Below, in pieces: positions 20,837-33,400 of a DNA stretch of 64,000 nucleotides. The notes below the pieces were generated by a model. That model saw only the letters and a program-made list of their open reading frames with translations. It was not told the DNA's origin and did no database searches. Source of the DNA: Flectonema sp. DT1601 (lineage: Eukaryota; Euglenozoa; Diplonemea; Diplonemida; Diplonemidae); the NCBI GenBank assembly GCA_964019425.1, contig OZ025844.1, positions 558,001 to 622,000 of the forward strand, in the 5' to 3' direction. How positions within the stretch are numbered: position 1 is the first letter of the stretch; each line of letters starts with the position of its first letter. A program made the translations under genes and the position numbers.

Positions 20837-22156
20837 GAATGATGAAGATGGAAAAAAATCGAAAAAAAGTCGTAAAGTAACATTATCAGTTTTTTAAGGG
20901 GGGATTAATAAATAATAAAAAAAAAAAAAGGGCAAAAGCTCAAACTTAATGTCGAAGGTCCCGAGGGGCCTTGAAAATATATAAAATCGGTTTACTTTTA
21001 AAAAAATCGAACTCCCAAAAAAAAAAAAATCAATTTTTTTTTTTTTAATATGTTGTTTAGTTATTTCTCTGTTCTATGTTTCAATTGGAACATTGCAAAA
21101 TTATATGTCTGGACTGGGTGCTGGTTTAAGAAGCCTTTCAGCCACAATCCATCCTGTGATAGCATCACGGCACTGTCCGATGTTACAGTTGTTATTATTA
21201 AGCTTGCCTGCGTAACTTTAGTTAAACGTATCCATTACTCTTGTCAGTGTGCTACGAAGACAAATCAAATGAGATCCACCAAGCAAACCTACTGCATATT
21301 AATGTCATAAACATGAGATAGCAAAGAAGACGAATGTCTCTTTTTTTTCTTCTTTTTTTTTCCCCCTCAAGATACCGTCTTTTGTATAAAAGGTTAAAAG
21401 TAAAACGGATCTCTCTTTTCTTGTGTATGTATTGGTTACTGCTAACATTTCTTTTTTTTGGGGGCGCAGTAACCATATTTTTTCTCAGATTTTTTTTTGT
21501 GTATTGTTGTTGCCTTGTCTTGCCATCCTACATTCAACAGGCTACGTGACTGGCGGCATTAACTAACCTCTTTTGTACGCTAAAAATGGTTGAAAAAAAA
21601 AAAAAAAGAAAGGGAAGGAACGAATTCTTTTTGCTACTGTTCCTGATTTCAGCGAAAATAAAAATAAAAAATGGCAGCTCGGTTTTGCCCGTTTTTTCTT
21701 TTCTGCGTAGGGCCTCTTTTATTACTTAGTCCGGGCCATGCTGAAAAAAAGAATCGAGGCTCCTCCTTGCCTGGTTACAAAGATTCTTTTTGATAGAAAC
21801 TGTTTCCCTCATTTTATCATTTTATTGGATGTTGTCGGACACAGCTACAGTCCGTTTCTAGTCACTCATAATCTAATGTATGAGTTTTCTACTCGATGTG
21901 GTCAATAGGAAGGTTAATTCTCTCTTTTTTTTTTTTTGCTGAAAAAAAAAAAAAAAAAAGAAAAGGTTAGTAATGTGGCCCTCATTTTGACCCTCATTTT
22001 GACCCTCCCTTTCGTTTTGTAATCGTTATATCGGTTCGCTCGTATGTCACTTTGAAAATAATAAAAAAAAAAAGGATTAAAAAAAAAAAAAAAAAAAATT
22101 TATTCCCTCAAATCCGTGCAGGTGAATCCTATCCTCGTGAAAGCCTTCCAATTATT

Positions 22157-22191
<35 letters not shown>

Positions 22192-22866
22192 GATTACCAT
22201 ACCAAGGAGTTGTTTTAAGCAGTGCATGATCATATTCTGCCCACTGGACGCTCTCAGATATATATTTTGTGCTACAAAGATACCGACAAAAAAAGAAAAG
22301 AAAAAAAGTGCAAAAAAGCAAAAGCAAAAACCACAATACAAAAGTTCTCCATTGTGAGGCTTTTTTTGTAGGAACAATTAAAATAAAAAACATAACAATC
22401 AATGTCTAATGTTCTTAATTCGCTGGGGATTTTTGATCACACGCGAAGTTAGCTTTTTTGAGTGTATGAGGATGGGGAAAAAAAAGATAAAAAAAAAAAT
22501 AAAATAGGAATAGCATCTGTAAACAAATCTGTTCTCGGAATAAACCCTTCCCTTTGTAGTACTATGCTTCGATGATTGCTTTTTTTTTTTTTTTTTTTTA
22601 AATATAATTTCCCCCATCCCTCCTCTTTTTTCTTTTTTTTTAAAAAACTTTTTTTTTTTCTTCTCATTCTTCTATATCACCTCGCAGACGCTTTCCCTGT
22701 TGCGGGAAAAAACTGGCATTTCGAGTTCTTTCTGTTGTTGTTCTCGAGAATATGTTGAGTGGGAATTTGATTATTTCATTATTCTCTTAGCAGCAATTGG
22801 TAACACTGAACTCGGGTAGGCTAACTTTCCTTTACAGGTTTACTTCTCCACTCCCAAGCACACACG

Positions 22867-23577
22867 ATGTCGAAGTCAGGAAAAGTTATCAGTTGGAGAG
22901 GACCATTCGGATTTGCCGAAATGGATGACAAAACTCTCGTCTACATCCACACCACTGAAATCGATGGAGGAAAATTGAGAGTTGGTCTCACTGTTAACTT
23001 TGACACTGAAGAAGTTGACGGCCACGGAGGAAAGTTAAAGGGAACTAACGTTTCCGGTGACGCCATTCTTCCAAAGGGAGATAAGTTGGTATGTCGTTTT
23101 ATGTTTTACTCTTAGCACTGCGTCAACTACGTGAATAAAATAACAACACAAAACCAAAAGTCTGATGAGGACCGTGCAGCTGACAAAGAGAGACTTTCCG
23201 CTATGAAGGATGCCAACAAGGAGGCAAACAAGGCTGAGTTCGACCCTGTCTTTGAAGAGGTAAGCAAATTGAACAAACACAACAAGGTTCACTTGGTGCA
23301 CACTCTTATTAAGGAACTTAACCTTGGAGCCCTTGAGAAGCCGCAGGAAAAGAGAAGAGACCCAACTCAGAGAGGAGGAGTATCCTACTCAAAAACTGAA
23401 TTTGTCGCCTTCTACGGAGCAAAGGAGGGAACCAGAATGTGGAACTTGAGCGGAAAGAAGGGAAGCAAGCGCAGACCAGCCAAGGTATTGTTTTTTTTAT
23501 TTTAACTTATAAATATGTTGTAAAGTAAAACAACGAAACAAAACGAAACAAAACAGAAGGTCATCAAAGAAGAGTGA
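22867..23577 (+). CDS. Cold-shock-domain protein (nucleic-acid binding)
   Basis: Three exons: 22867-23088, then 23161-23484, then 23557-23577, giving about 188 residues ending RRPAKKVIKEE. Residues 4-66 fit a cold-shock domain: GKVISWRGPFGFAEMDD, LVYIHTTEID and KLRVGLTVNFDTEE, with the aromatic RNP-like surface partly kept. The rest is charged and helical (DEDRAADKERLSAMKDANKE), with a basic end. In euglenozoans, cold-shock proteins such as RBP16 bind guide RNA and mRNA. Whether this one is mitochondrial cannot be told; no clear targeting peptide is seen. The first intron could instead end at TTAG 23115, but that would leave an intron of only 27 bases. Codon choice looks biased (many AAG, CTC, GGA), as in a highly expressed gene. 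An acceptor lies 29 bases before the ATG. Confidence 0.78.
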
Positions 23578-24117
23578 AAGCAGTAATTATGTGTCTTCCG
23601 ATTTATTTTAGTTAACCTTTCCACATGTAGTTTCTTTAGTTTTTTTTATATTCATTTTCATGTATTTACGGCTTCTTAGGCACCCGATAGCCTAGAACTT
23701 GTAGAGACGTATAAGTGTACCACCTCTTCTTACTCTCTTTTTTTTGGTGGCTTCAAAGAAAGAATGACAAAACAAAAAAAAAATATCGAACGGAAAAAAA
23801 AAAAAAAAAAAAAAAAAAATTGAAGTGCGAGCAATAAAACAAGAAAACACAAAAACTTAAAGAAGATGAACACTTCGTTCCCTGGTCACCAAAAAATGGG
23901 CAGGAAAGTAACATATTTACGGTTTGAAGCCAAGGCTTGATTTTTCGTAAAAAAAAAAAAAAATAGTAATAATAATAATCCGTGAGAAAAGCAACCACAT
24001 TGCAATAACAGTAGGTTGAACGAACGATTAAAAAAAAACAACAACAACAACAGCTTCATTGTTATATTTGTTACTACAGCAACTTGAAAGTTCTCACATG
24101 ACGATGGGTTAAATTCG

Positions 24118-24148
<31 letters not shown>

Positions 24149-24201
24149 TTCTAAAACTCAAAAAAAAAAAAGTATAGTTTTAAAATTCATATACATCACA
24201 G
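23578..24201. other. Spacer
   Basis: AT-rich with long A and T runs (to 27 bases). No gene seen. It ends in the acceptor CATATACATCACAG (AG 24200-24201). Confidence 0.6.
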
Positions 24202-24246
24202 GAACACTCTTTGAGAATAATTTTCTCAAAAGAAAATGAAATTAGT

Positions 24247-25473
24247 ATGGACGTCTTTGTGAGGTACGTGGCAGGTGATAGCGTGTCTATAACTATAGAG
24301 CCGGGGGACACCATACGAGAAATCCGCGACCGAGTACGATGTGATCAACTAGAATCTCTAAGCTATGAAGGTGATATTCTAAACGATCTCGGGATGGTTG
24401 TGGAAGATGTCGGGCTCATGTCGGGAGACATCATTCAAGTAGTTGCAGAAGAACACAAAATAGCAGCTGCTCAACTGTTAAAAATGGGTAGAAAAGTAGG
24501 AATCGAATCGTTACTAACAGCTCTCTGTTACGAACGATCAGAAGAAGTCAAATTTCAGTTACTTGCCGGAGTCGATATCAATTCCCTTTATAATTCTTGC
24601 ACACCAATCGTGAAAGCAGTTCAAAACGGATCTCTGGCTATGGTTAAGTTGTTAATTCAACACGGTGCTGATATAGAAAAACGCGTTGATGGAATGACCA
24701 GTCTCGCCCACGCAGTTCGCAAAGGCCATCTTACAATAGTAAAGTACCTGATTAATAATCACAATTCAAATATCTGTACAGTGAATTCCCAAGGTCAAAA
24801 CCTCCTTATGATAGCATGTCATAAACAAAAAGTTTCTGTTGTGAAATATCTGACTGCAAAGATTAGCGTAAATAACAAAACACCTCAAGGGATAACGGCA
24901 TTGATGTTCTCTGTATGGTCTGGTGATGATTCTATCGTCAGACACTTAGTAGAATGTGGCGCTCAAATCAACGCACGTGATTGCGGCAGAACAACAGCAC
25001 TAATGCTTGGATCAGAGAGACACTACACTCCGTGTGAAGTTATTAAGTACTTAGTTCTTGCTGGAGCTAAACCAGACCTTCGTGACAAGTATGGCCACAC
25101 TGCACTCATGTACGCTATTCACACTGGAAACTATGACAAAGTGTCATATTTCCTAACTCAAACTAATGTTTTATTAAATACCAAATCTAAATGTGGTGTC
25201 ACCCCTTTGATGATTGCATCACGGTGGTCAAACTTAGAAATTGTTCGTTTGTTGTTAAAATGGGGTGCAAACCCAAGTACGACTGATAAGTTCGGTATGT
25301 GAGGGGGATTGTTTAAAATTGTGAAAATAATACCACAAAAAAAAAAAAAAAAATGATAAAACACACAATTAGGTCACCTCGCAGAAGAAATGGCTGTAGG
25401 AAGAAAAAGTGAAGCTGTCAGCAGGTTATTGAGAGATGCACGCGCATGTCGGAAGAAATATCCCAATAGATGA
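24247..25473 (+). CDS. Ubiquitin-like plus ankyrin-repeat protein
   Basis: Exons 24247-25294 and 25373-25473 are joined across a GTATGT...AATTAG intron in phase 1, giving about 382 residues. Residues 1-70 look like a ubiquitin-like fold (VFVRYVAGDSVSITIEPGDT; LSYEGDILNDLGMVVEDVG; SGDIIQV). From residue 90 there are about eight ankyrin repeats (GMTSLAHAVRKGHLTIVKYL; GITALMFSVWSGDDSIVRHL; GVTPLMIASRWSNLEIVRLL). Exon 2 finishes the last repeat (HLAEEMAVGRKSEAVSRLL). The protein is likely an adaptor in the cytosol. An earlier out-of-frame ATG at 24236 opens a 9-codon upstream frame that overlaps the start. ATG 24247 is chosen because the ubiquitin-like strand begins there. Confidence 0.85.
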
Positions 25474-26545
25474 GTCACTCCTATCTCAGCTACCGGAAGT
25501 GAGACGTATTTATCCTTCAGAGGTACTGTTTATAAACTCTTTTTTAAATATGAAAACTGATTGAAAAACTCTAAACACAGAGGAACCTACCTGGCATGAT
25601 GGAGTTGCTCTCATGGTGATTGTATGCTGTACTATCCTACAGTGATACCCTCGAGTTGGGTATGGATTTTATTATTGAGAGTTACAGATTATTGAACAAC
25701 GAAGCACATCGATTCTAACTGAAACAGAAAAAAAAAAAAAAAAAAAAAAAAAACTACCTTGCCTCTTCCTCCAATCTATTTCCCTTCGCCGATCCCACCT
25801 GTACAATAATCTATGGAGTTCTTCCATCGGGATGCTTTTCTTATTTCGTTTTTATTTATTTATTTATTTTTTTTTTTTTATCGTACTGCGCAATCTGACA
25901 AATAACAAACTTTGCAATCGAGAGCTGTGAAAGAGTGATTCTAATATGTTTGCACACTTTTATGTAAAAAAAGAATGTTAGAGAAATAAACAAATTAGAA
26001 AGTTAGTTTGTGTTCAGGTTGCAATGCGCTTGCGTTGAGCGCTCAGTAGTGTTTTTTTGCTGATTATGTACTTTACGCACTCACATTCCCTCCCTGTCGA
26101 TGTTGCTTGTCACAGGATCCCCCTTCTTGCTCCCCATTTTATTTTATTTTATTTTTATTTCTATTCGGATTGTTCTTGTCATTATTATGATAATGGTGAT
26201 GATCTGATTAAATACAAGTAATCCTATTCAACTGCTGTGACAGTATTCTCACAGCTGATGAGTAAGTGACTTTGATAATGTGAACCCCCCCCTTCGACTC
26301 GGTTGTCGATGTAACTGTCTTTTGATGGTGGGGGAAACCAAAAAAACATTATTATTATATTTTTTTATTTTTTTCCTTCTTCCCTTCTCATCTCATATAT
26401 TTATTATAATTATTATTTTTTTATTTTATTTTTGTCGCAAAAATACCTTTGTTTTATTTTATTTTATTTTTATTTTAATTTTTTTTTTTTTTCGTAACTC
26501 TCACGGAAATACCTGGCCTGTAATGAAAGGTTTCTGACAATTGTG

Positions 26546-26579
<34 letters not shown>

Positions 26580-26622
26580 ATTTTTTTTTTCTAGAAAGAA
26601 ATTAGCTTCTTCTCCTCCACAG
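25474..26622. other. Spacer
   Basis: About 1.15 kb, AT-rich with (TTTA)n and (ATT)n-like stretches and A/T runs. No gene seen. It ends in the acceptor CTTCTCCTCCACAG (AG 26621-26622). Confidence 0.6.
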
Positions 26623-26636
26623 GTTTTTTTAATGTA

Positions 26637-27419
26637 ATGCCGACCTTCAATCAACTTAACGGAGACGTGTCTCGAACAGTTGTATCATTTCTAACTACCG
26701 ACTGCCTTTCTACTGCAGTGTTCATTAATGTATTCCGAGAGCATGTGTGCGATAAGAGGATACGAATGTACTTTAAATATTTTACGATGGTATCCAATCA
26801 TGATAATGCTATAAATATGTTAAGCATTCTGATATCAAATGAGACTGGAAAGAATGCGAGAGATGACCTGAGAGAATCAATCGACAGCATGCCTCCAACA
26901 AGGAGTATTGTAACTCAAGCGGTGATTGTTTCAGTTCATGATTCATTCAAGTTATTTCAAAAAATATTTATATCTGATGTGAGAAATACTGGAATGATAT
27001 GGAAAAATTTTCAACTATCACAATCTGAAATAGATCTCTGCTGTGGAGTTATTCAATCAATTATCGTGGAGTCGGTTGAGATTTTTTCTGTCATGACTTG
27101 TTCGTTTAAATTATTATATTGTAAGAGTGATTTTAAAATAGTTGTGTCATATCAACAACAGCCTCCCGATATAGAAATATTTACGGAACACGGTGATGAC
27201 TCTGAGAGCCTATTTGAAGATCCTAACTGCGATCAATCACCTCTCCCGGCTGTTGTTGGATTGTCTTCAAAGAAATTATCTGAAATATTTAAAGTTTTAA
27301 TTAGCTTTCCAAAACCGACGTATCCAGGATGTTATTCGTTTGTTAACACTCATGAAATAGATCATCTTGTTAGTAGTCACTTGAATGGTGAAAAAGTAAA
27401 AAAACACAATGTTATGTAA
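26637..27419 (+). CDS. Unknown protein, 260 residues
   Basis: A single exon from the ATG 15 bases after a strong acceptor. The protein is mostly helical with no signal peptide or clear membrane span. The first 40 residues (NGDVSRTVVSFLTTDCLSTA, then VFINVFREHVC) look like a short helical module, a little like an F-box. The C-terminus has an acidic loop (EHGDDSESLFEDPNCDQSP) and a basic end. A few Cys are scattered without zinc spacing. The next gene's acceptor follows after only about 150 bases. I recognise no family. Confidence 0.65.
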   Translation: MPTFNQLNGDVSRTVVSFLTTDCLSTAVFINVFREHVCDKRIRMYFKYFTMVSNHDNAINMLSILISNETGKNARDDLRESIDSMPPTRSIVTQAVIVSVHDSFKLFQKIFISDVRNTGMIWKNFQLSQSEIDLCCGVIQSIIVESVEIFSVMTCSFKLLYCKSDFKIVVSYQQQPPDIEIFTEHGDDSESLFEDPNCDQSPLPAVVGLSSKKLSEIFKVLISFPKPTYPGCYSFVNTHEIDHLVSSHLNGEKVKKHNVM

Positions 27420-27595
27420 CGTAAGTACGCTCGATAACCGATTTGGTAAAACCTATGCACGAGTTTCCATTTATGGACACATAGGTTTTTCTGATAACTT
27501 GCTGGCTTTTAAACAAAGTATTTCTTTATATTGGGGATAATCGTATTCTTTCTTTTTTTTTTTTTTTTTTTCAGTAAAAAAAAAAACAACAGAAA

Positions 27596-28828
27596 ATGGA
27601 AGAACCACTCAGGATCAATACCGACATATCCTCCGCGAGTGAGGGACAAAGGTCTCAATTGCCAGAACTTCCTGATGATGTATGCCTGTTTTTTCATTAC
27701 ACCGGACTGATAGCGATTAGTAACTCACCTTTTTATAACACAAACACCAATCAGGGACTGTGCCAGGAGGACATAGAGGACCTTGACGAAGAGCTTGGTA
27801 GTGGCGTTAGTGGTAAAGTAAGAAAATGTAAGTACCTAAAGGTATGAATTAATACTGTTTTTAAGTTTAGATTTCATGAAATTGACAACACACAAACAGG
27901 ATGGGACATTCTTCGCAGTTAAAAGTGTTTCTTTGTGGGAATCTCAAACTGCGTATGCTATCGACTGTGAAGCTGATAAGCAGACAATGAAAACTATTAC
28001 AGCAGAAGTAAACGCTTTACGGCAACATAATTGTAAGTACCTAATTACTTTTTATGGTGCTTACTATGACGCGATTGGGGGATCAGCAAATTTCATTTTA
28101 GAATACATGGATGTCGGTTCATTGCAGAAGGTTTTAAAAGAAGGAAGTTCACTCCCAAAGAATATCGTTTCCCACATTACTTGTGATGCTCTAAAGGGGT
28201 TGCAATATATTCATCACACTCTGAAAATGATTCACAGAGATTTTAAACCGGGTAACTTACTTTTAAACAAACGTGGTGACGTTAAGGTGACGGACTTCGG
28301 CGTATCTCGCGGTCTTGAAAGCAGCGCGGACTCGTGCAACTCATATGTCGGAACACTGATATATATGGCTCCTGAGAGAGTACCTGGTGGTCACGCTAAA
28401 GCGGAGTACACAAACAAGGTTGATATTTGGGCAGTTGGTATCACAGTATTTCAGATGGTTACAGGAAAACATCCGTATCAGCAACATCAAGCTTTCTTAG
28501 ATTACTTTCAAGTTGTGGAGCTTTCTCCGTCTTTAGATCAAGAGCATGATGATGATCTTCGTGAATTCGTTGACCTTGCCCTTCAACAAGAACCTCAAAA
28601 TCGTCCTGACTGCGCTACTCTTCTATCAACTCCTTTAATGAAATCTATTGAAGCAATTTCTCGGGAACCTGAGTTCAAAACTGAGTACATACAATGGTTG
28701 GAGGTGTGTGATAAGTCGGTATTTTCCCTTTTATGGTAACGCTTAACATAATATTAACAACACAGAGTCTAAATACTGATAGGTCAGAACACGATAAATT
28801 AATGCAAGATATAGATGATTGGATGTAA
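27596..28828 (+). CDS. MAP kinase kinase (STE7/MEK-like) protein kinase
   Basis: Three exons: 27596-27841, 27900-28703 and 28766-28828 (introns of 58 and 62 bases, GTATGA...AAACAG and GTGTGT...CACAG), giving about 370 residues. The kinase domain spans about 58-335: glycine loop LGSGVSGKV, FFAVKSV with the ATP Lys, alpha-C Glu in TAEVNALRQH, catalytic loop HRDFKPGNLL, DFGVSRGL, and an activation segment SCNSYVGTLIYMAPE with MEK-like Ser/Thr spacing. DIWAVGI and the closing Arg (NRPDC) are present. HRDF in place of HRDI/L is a mild oddity. STE7-type kinases phosphorylate a MAP kinase Thr-x-Tyr. The next gene downstream is a membrane receptor with a MAP3K-type kinase domain. Confidence 0.87.
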
Positions 28829-30461
28829 AGCTACTATCTTGTTTTTAAGGGAGGCCTCACTGAATTGCTGAATAACTAAAAAAAGTTACCTGTCCGCCAA
28901 ATATAAAGAAAAAAAACAGAATAATTGATAATTATAATAAAAAACAAAGAGTAAATGTACTTGTGGTAATTATTGTTCTGTTGATAGTCTCTTCGTTTTC
29001 CGATTGTTTTTTTTCCTTTCTTTTTTTCACCCCTCCCCGAAAAAAAAAAAATTAATTTTTTGTCAACAAAGTTCTTTCATTCTATTACGTAAAAGTTTTA
29101 CTTTTTTTTTTTTTCATTCTCGTTGACATTTGTTTTTGGAGCGTCACGGCAACGAAGGATACCCGTTGTCTAATTTATTTTATTTTTTTTATTATTCTTC
29201 AAAGCGAACGTAACCGAAAACAGACCTTTTCCCCCTTCCCCACTGCCTTTTTTCCCCCCTCCTTTATTGTTTTCGTATGGGACGTGTACCAAAGGGACTT
29301 CTGAGAGGAACACACTTGGGGGATGAAACACTCATCCTAGGTCAAAGAGTCTCTGCAGTCCCTGATGAATAACGTACAATGTTACATACCATTCAAAGCA
29401 ACGACGGATACAAGTTTCCTTGTGTGAGGCTTTCATGCGTCCTAGTCGATTCAGGTACATTTATTACTCCAAGATCTCACAGGCATATAGGGCTGCCTGT
29501 GGGGCAGCAGAGTGCACCGAAACAGCCAAGGATACCTTGATGGAGTCGTGGAGGGCCGCAGACCGTTTTAGATGCAAAATCAGATACAGATTTTCACCTG
29601 TGGGTGAACCATCAAGAGATCTGATTTTTCATTAATTCATTAGTTATTATTATTTTATTTTTAACCGGTTTTATCGGATAATTTTGACCATAGTGTTAGC
29701 TTGTTACGTGAGACTCGTTCCCCTTATTTCTTTTTTCCACCCCTTTTCTCTATTCAGGGGGGTACTTGCAACTTTTGTCGAGTAGAGAACATAATAAAAA
29801 TAACTGCGAAAAGAGAACAAATGCTATGCCTTACCACGAAATGTGTCTCTTTTTTGGAAGGCTTATGAATGGCTTCCCCGACCAGGCTTAACGTGTTTGC
29901 ATAAAGAAGTAAAAAAAAAAGTATTTCTTAGGCAGGTACTAAAATTTGTTTTGGTTCGTTTTGTTGTTGAGATTCTGACTGAAATTAATTCCAATTTAGA
30001 AGTCTTGTGCAAACAACAATGTGGTTTTTTTCCCCCTTTTTTTTTTCTTCCTTTTTTCCCTGTTGTTTTCTTAAATTTACGGGGGCGGGGGGGAGGGGAA
30101 ACCCCTGCAACAATCCGGTTCCTCATTATTGTTGAAGGCGGCTGTTGACACGCTGTATCAAATGCGACAAATCCCTTAGCAGGAAAAAACTAGTCTGCAA
30201 TTGATCTGTCACAGATCCCGAACAGGACTCTTTTCTATTCGCTTTTTCGGGTTCCGGTTTGCGCCTTAAGATGATGCAGTGAAGAATTTTCTTTTTTTTT
30301 TGCATTTTTAAAAAAAAACTTTTTTTTTTTTCATCTCATACAGCAACAACAGCTAGACAACAATGTGATTTTTTTTTTATTATATCTTTGGATTTTGGTA
30401 AAAACCCATATCTCGAAATGATGATATTCTGCACTACGATATTAATAATCTTTTTTTTCAG
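28829..30461. other. Spacer containing a possible structured RNA
   Basis: About 1.6 kb without a supportable protein gene. A more balanced-composition block at about 29275-29640 can fold strongly and is listed separately. G-rich GGGGGCGGGGGGGAGGGG lies near 30078-30096. The T-rich acceptor TTTTTTTTCAG (AG 30460-30461) ends it. Confidence 0.55.
29576..29632 (+). ncRNA. Candidate structured RNA end: 10-bp stem closing at a T run
   Basis: AAAATCAGAT and ATCTGATTTT form a perfect 10-bp outer stem. Inside it TTCACC-TGTG-GGTGAA forms a 6-bp hairpin. A T5 tract follows directly, as at a Pol III end. Upstream, near 29488-29508, GCTGCC-TGTGG-GGCAGC makes a second hairpin with the same kind of loop. 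The block from about 29275 has base composition unlike the A/T spacer. An overlapping 71-codon frame could instead be coding (CGAAECTETAKDTLMESWRA), but it lacks support. The RNA class is unknown. Confidence 0.35.
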
Positions 30462-33400
30462 GTGCAGGGGCCCCATCCCAGCAAGCTGGGTTATCAATGT
30501 TCCGCTGCAGTATTCCTGGTGTTGTTGCTAATACTCCCCGAGTGTGTTTGCAACAGCACTGCATGGACGTGGGATGAAATAACATGGAAACAAGAAAACA
30601 CCTTTGGTATTGGTGTAGAAAACACAAGTTGGATGGGGGCTGGAGGCCAGCCTTACGGCTTAGTATCTAGTGCTTCAAAAGAACGACTTATTTTTGTCTG
30701 GGAATACCAAAAATTGAGTGGGCCTGTTGAAATATACGCTGAGATACGAGATATTAATTCAATCTCTACCTCCATGTTACTGATCGTTACAGACGGCTTT
30801 AGACCTGTTGTTTCTGTAATTCCAGAAACTAATTACGCTCTAATCTGTTGGCAAGATACAAGATTGGGAACTACCATAAGTTATGTTTTACTGGATCTTT
30901 TAAATGGCGCGGAAATTCAACGAGATGTGTTGGGTCCGAGTGTTGGTAACAATCTGAGATGTTCTTTTCCAAGTATCGCACCATACTTTACAAAAGACGC
31001 ATACTCATTCTCAATAGTGTGGATCGCGAAGGACGGTATTGACGCTAACACAGTTGTTTCTACAGACTTAGTGTTTAATTCATTGTCAATATATAAAAGA
31101 CCCTACACCACTGGAAAGGTTATGGTTTCATCAGGTTCGGTGGCATTCAGGTCTGACAAGTTTGGTAACCCTGACATGGTCACTGTTACCACAGTCTTTA
31201 ACAATTCTATAGTTGCGTGGTCTGAAATACATAATAATTATTATCATTCAATTTGTGTTGCCGTCTTGGTAACCCAAGATAAAACAACGTTCATAACAGA
31301 CGCTCAAACCTTTGTAAGTAATACTAGCAATCAAGGATTCCCTTCTGTAACTGCATATGCAGGACAGGCGGTTGTGAGAATCTCATGGGATAAGCTGAGT
31401 GATGTGAAACTGTTTAAGGTGTTGAAGAATAAGATAAAAAATAAAAATACGAATCAAAAGCAAACTATTCAAATCCAGGGTCGAAAATGGGTTTCAGATC
31501 CAATATTTTGGAATAAACAATTCTACTACGAAGTGTCGTATGACGGGAGTACAAATGCGATCGCGAGGTTCAGGGTTGAAAACTCGGCGTTTGAATTCAC
31601 AGAAGTAACTCACCTGGCTATACCTCAGTACATGCCGACAGTGTCAAGAATCTCATCAACGTTGTATTTGATGGGATGGATTCGAAATAGAAAACATTTC
31701 TTGAGAGGAGCTATACTCAATTTAACAAGACTCGAGTACCCAACAATGACGGTAGCAGAATCTGGGCAATCAGAAATATCAGATCCGCAGGTTATTAGCA
31801 TTTCAAATGCATTTGCAGTTTTCTGGTTAGTTTCTAACAAGGTCGTGGGACAAATCTTTACTACGTTATTCCGGCCTGTTGGTGTCAGCACAGTCGTATT
31901 TGATTCTCCGGGGATAAGAAATTTAATCGTATCGACAATTCATCCTCAAATTTTACCAGCTGCATTTTTATTAATTTTCGAAGAAAAGGGTACTGTTGAT
32001 AACATATACCATAATTACTTCGTATCATACACAATAAAAGTTGTAGATGACCAGCCAGTTTTCCATATGACTGGAACTCCTGTCGTCATAGGCGGAGAAA
32101 CAGCAGAACAGAGAAATACAAAAATTTCGGCTGCCAAGACTCCACCTGCTGGCTTTTCACGACCGTATTCTCATGTTATAGTCTGGGAAGAAATCCAAAG
32201 TGATTCAAAAACTTACATAGGAACGAGATTAGTATTAGTTCCTGGTACGGCTTTGTCTCAAACGGAATTCAATATGCCCATCAATAACACACGTGAGTGT
32301 CAACGATCACCTGTTGTTACTACCTTACCAGCTACTCATGTAAATACACATGCGATATCATTTTCGGAATATTCTTGTAATAACGCCTCAGATTCAAAGA
32401 CTGTATTATATATTTGCACGAAATCAACTGCAGCTATCCGGTTTGACATAAGTGGACAACCTGTTGCGCTTGCTAGCCCGTCAGAAGGTAAATATAGTGG
32501 AGAGCTGTGGGTATATTCCGAAGGCTTCTCATCACACTTATATGTTACCCACACAGCAAGTACCACTGGGGGTGTTGGACCAGTCTGCTATTATACTATG
32601 GCCACTGCTACTCTGTCTGATATGTGGTATACCACGACGTATAACTTGGGATCGAGGTCAGTCGTATTTTCAACAGCAGCTGGTACGGAACAAAAGATAA
32701 CAATTGAGGGAGGATCTCAATATTCCGATTCTCAAATTAAGAATCAAGATTCTGAAGAACATTTAATAAGTGTTTGGATTGATGACGACACGGGAGGTAT
32801 CCGCATGTGGAGTACGTCTCCTTCTTTCCCGTTTGCTGGAATTCCAGTAACGGATGTTCCTGTGAATGTTCCAACTGGGGCTCCGTTTACGGCGTTGCCT
32901 CCTACGGGTTTGCCAATTGAAAATTCGACTTCAATTCCTACGTTGTCTCCAACTATTGTTCCCACAGAAAAACCTGCAGTAGTTACAACAGCACCAGTTA
33001 CTAACATACCCACTACGAGTGCTCCAAACACTTCAATACCTGACACAGACTCACCAACAAATGATACGTTGACCCCGGATACAAATTCTCCAACGATTAC
33101 ACCCGCTGCGGACTTAACTCGTACAAAACACACTACTATGATTGTACTTATTAGTTTGGGAGTAGCATGTTGTTTGACTACTTTTATAGTCGCAGGGATT
33201 TATGCTTTGCATATGAGAGATCGGAGGAAGAAACATCGGGACGACTTAGAAACTGAGCTGATTGAAACTGAAGGAGAGATGTGGAGGGAGCGAACGGCAA
33301 AAGTGTCAGGTTCGAGTAATGAAACAAGTGAAGGGAGAGAGTTACTTGTTAGTGGATCAAGTATGGATTGGGTTACTATTCGTCCTTTGGGATCAGGGAC

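Larger units (their letters stand above)
19340..22837. other. Long spacer with duplicated blocks
   Basis: About 3.5 kb without a supportable gene. It holds a 73-base direct repeat and a three-copy 133-base repeat family (listed separately), many A/T runs, and a 7-bp CGAG-capped hairpin at 20955-20972. The C-rich acceptor for the next gene (TTTCCTTTACAG, AG 22836-22837) ends it. Confidence 0.6.

Noticed and set aside
21050-21310. 86-codon frame (MLFSYFSVLCFNWNIAKLYV)
   Set aside because: The mixed composition is slightly protein-like, but there is no domain, no good acceptor just before the ATG and no neighbour support.
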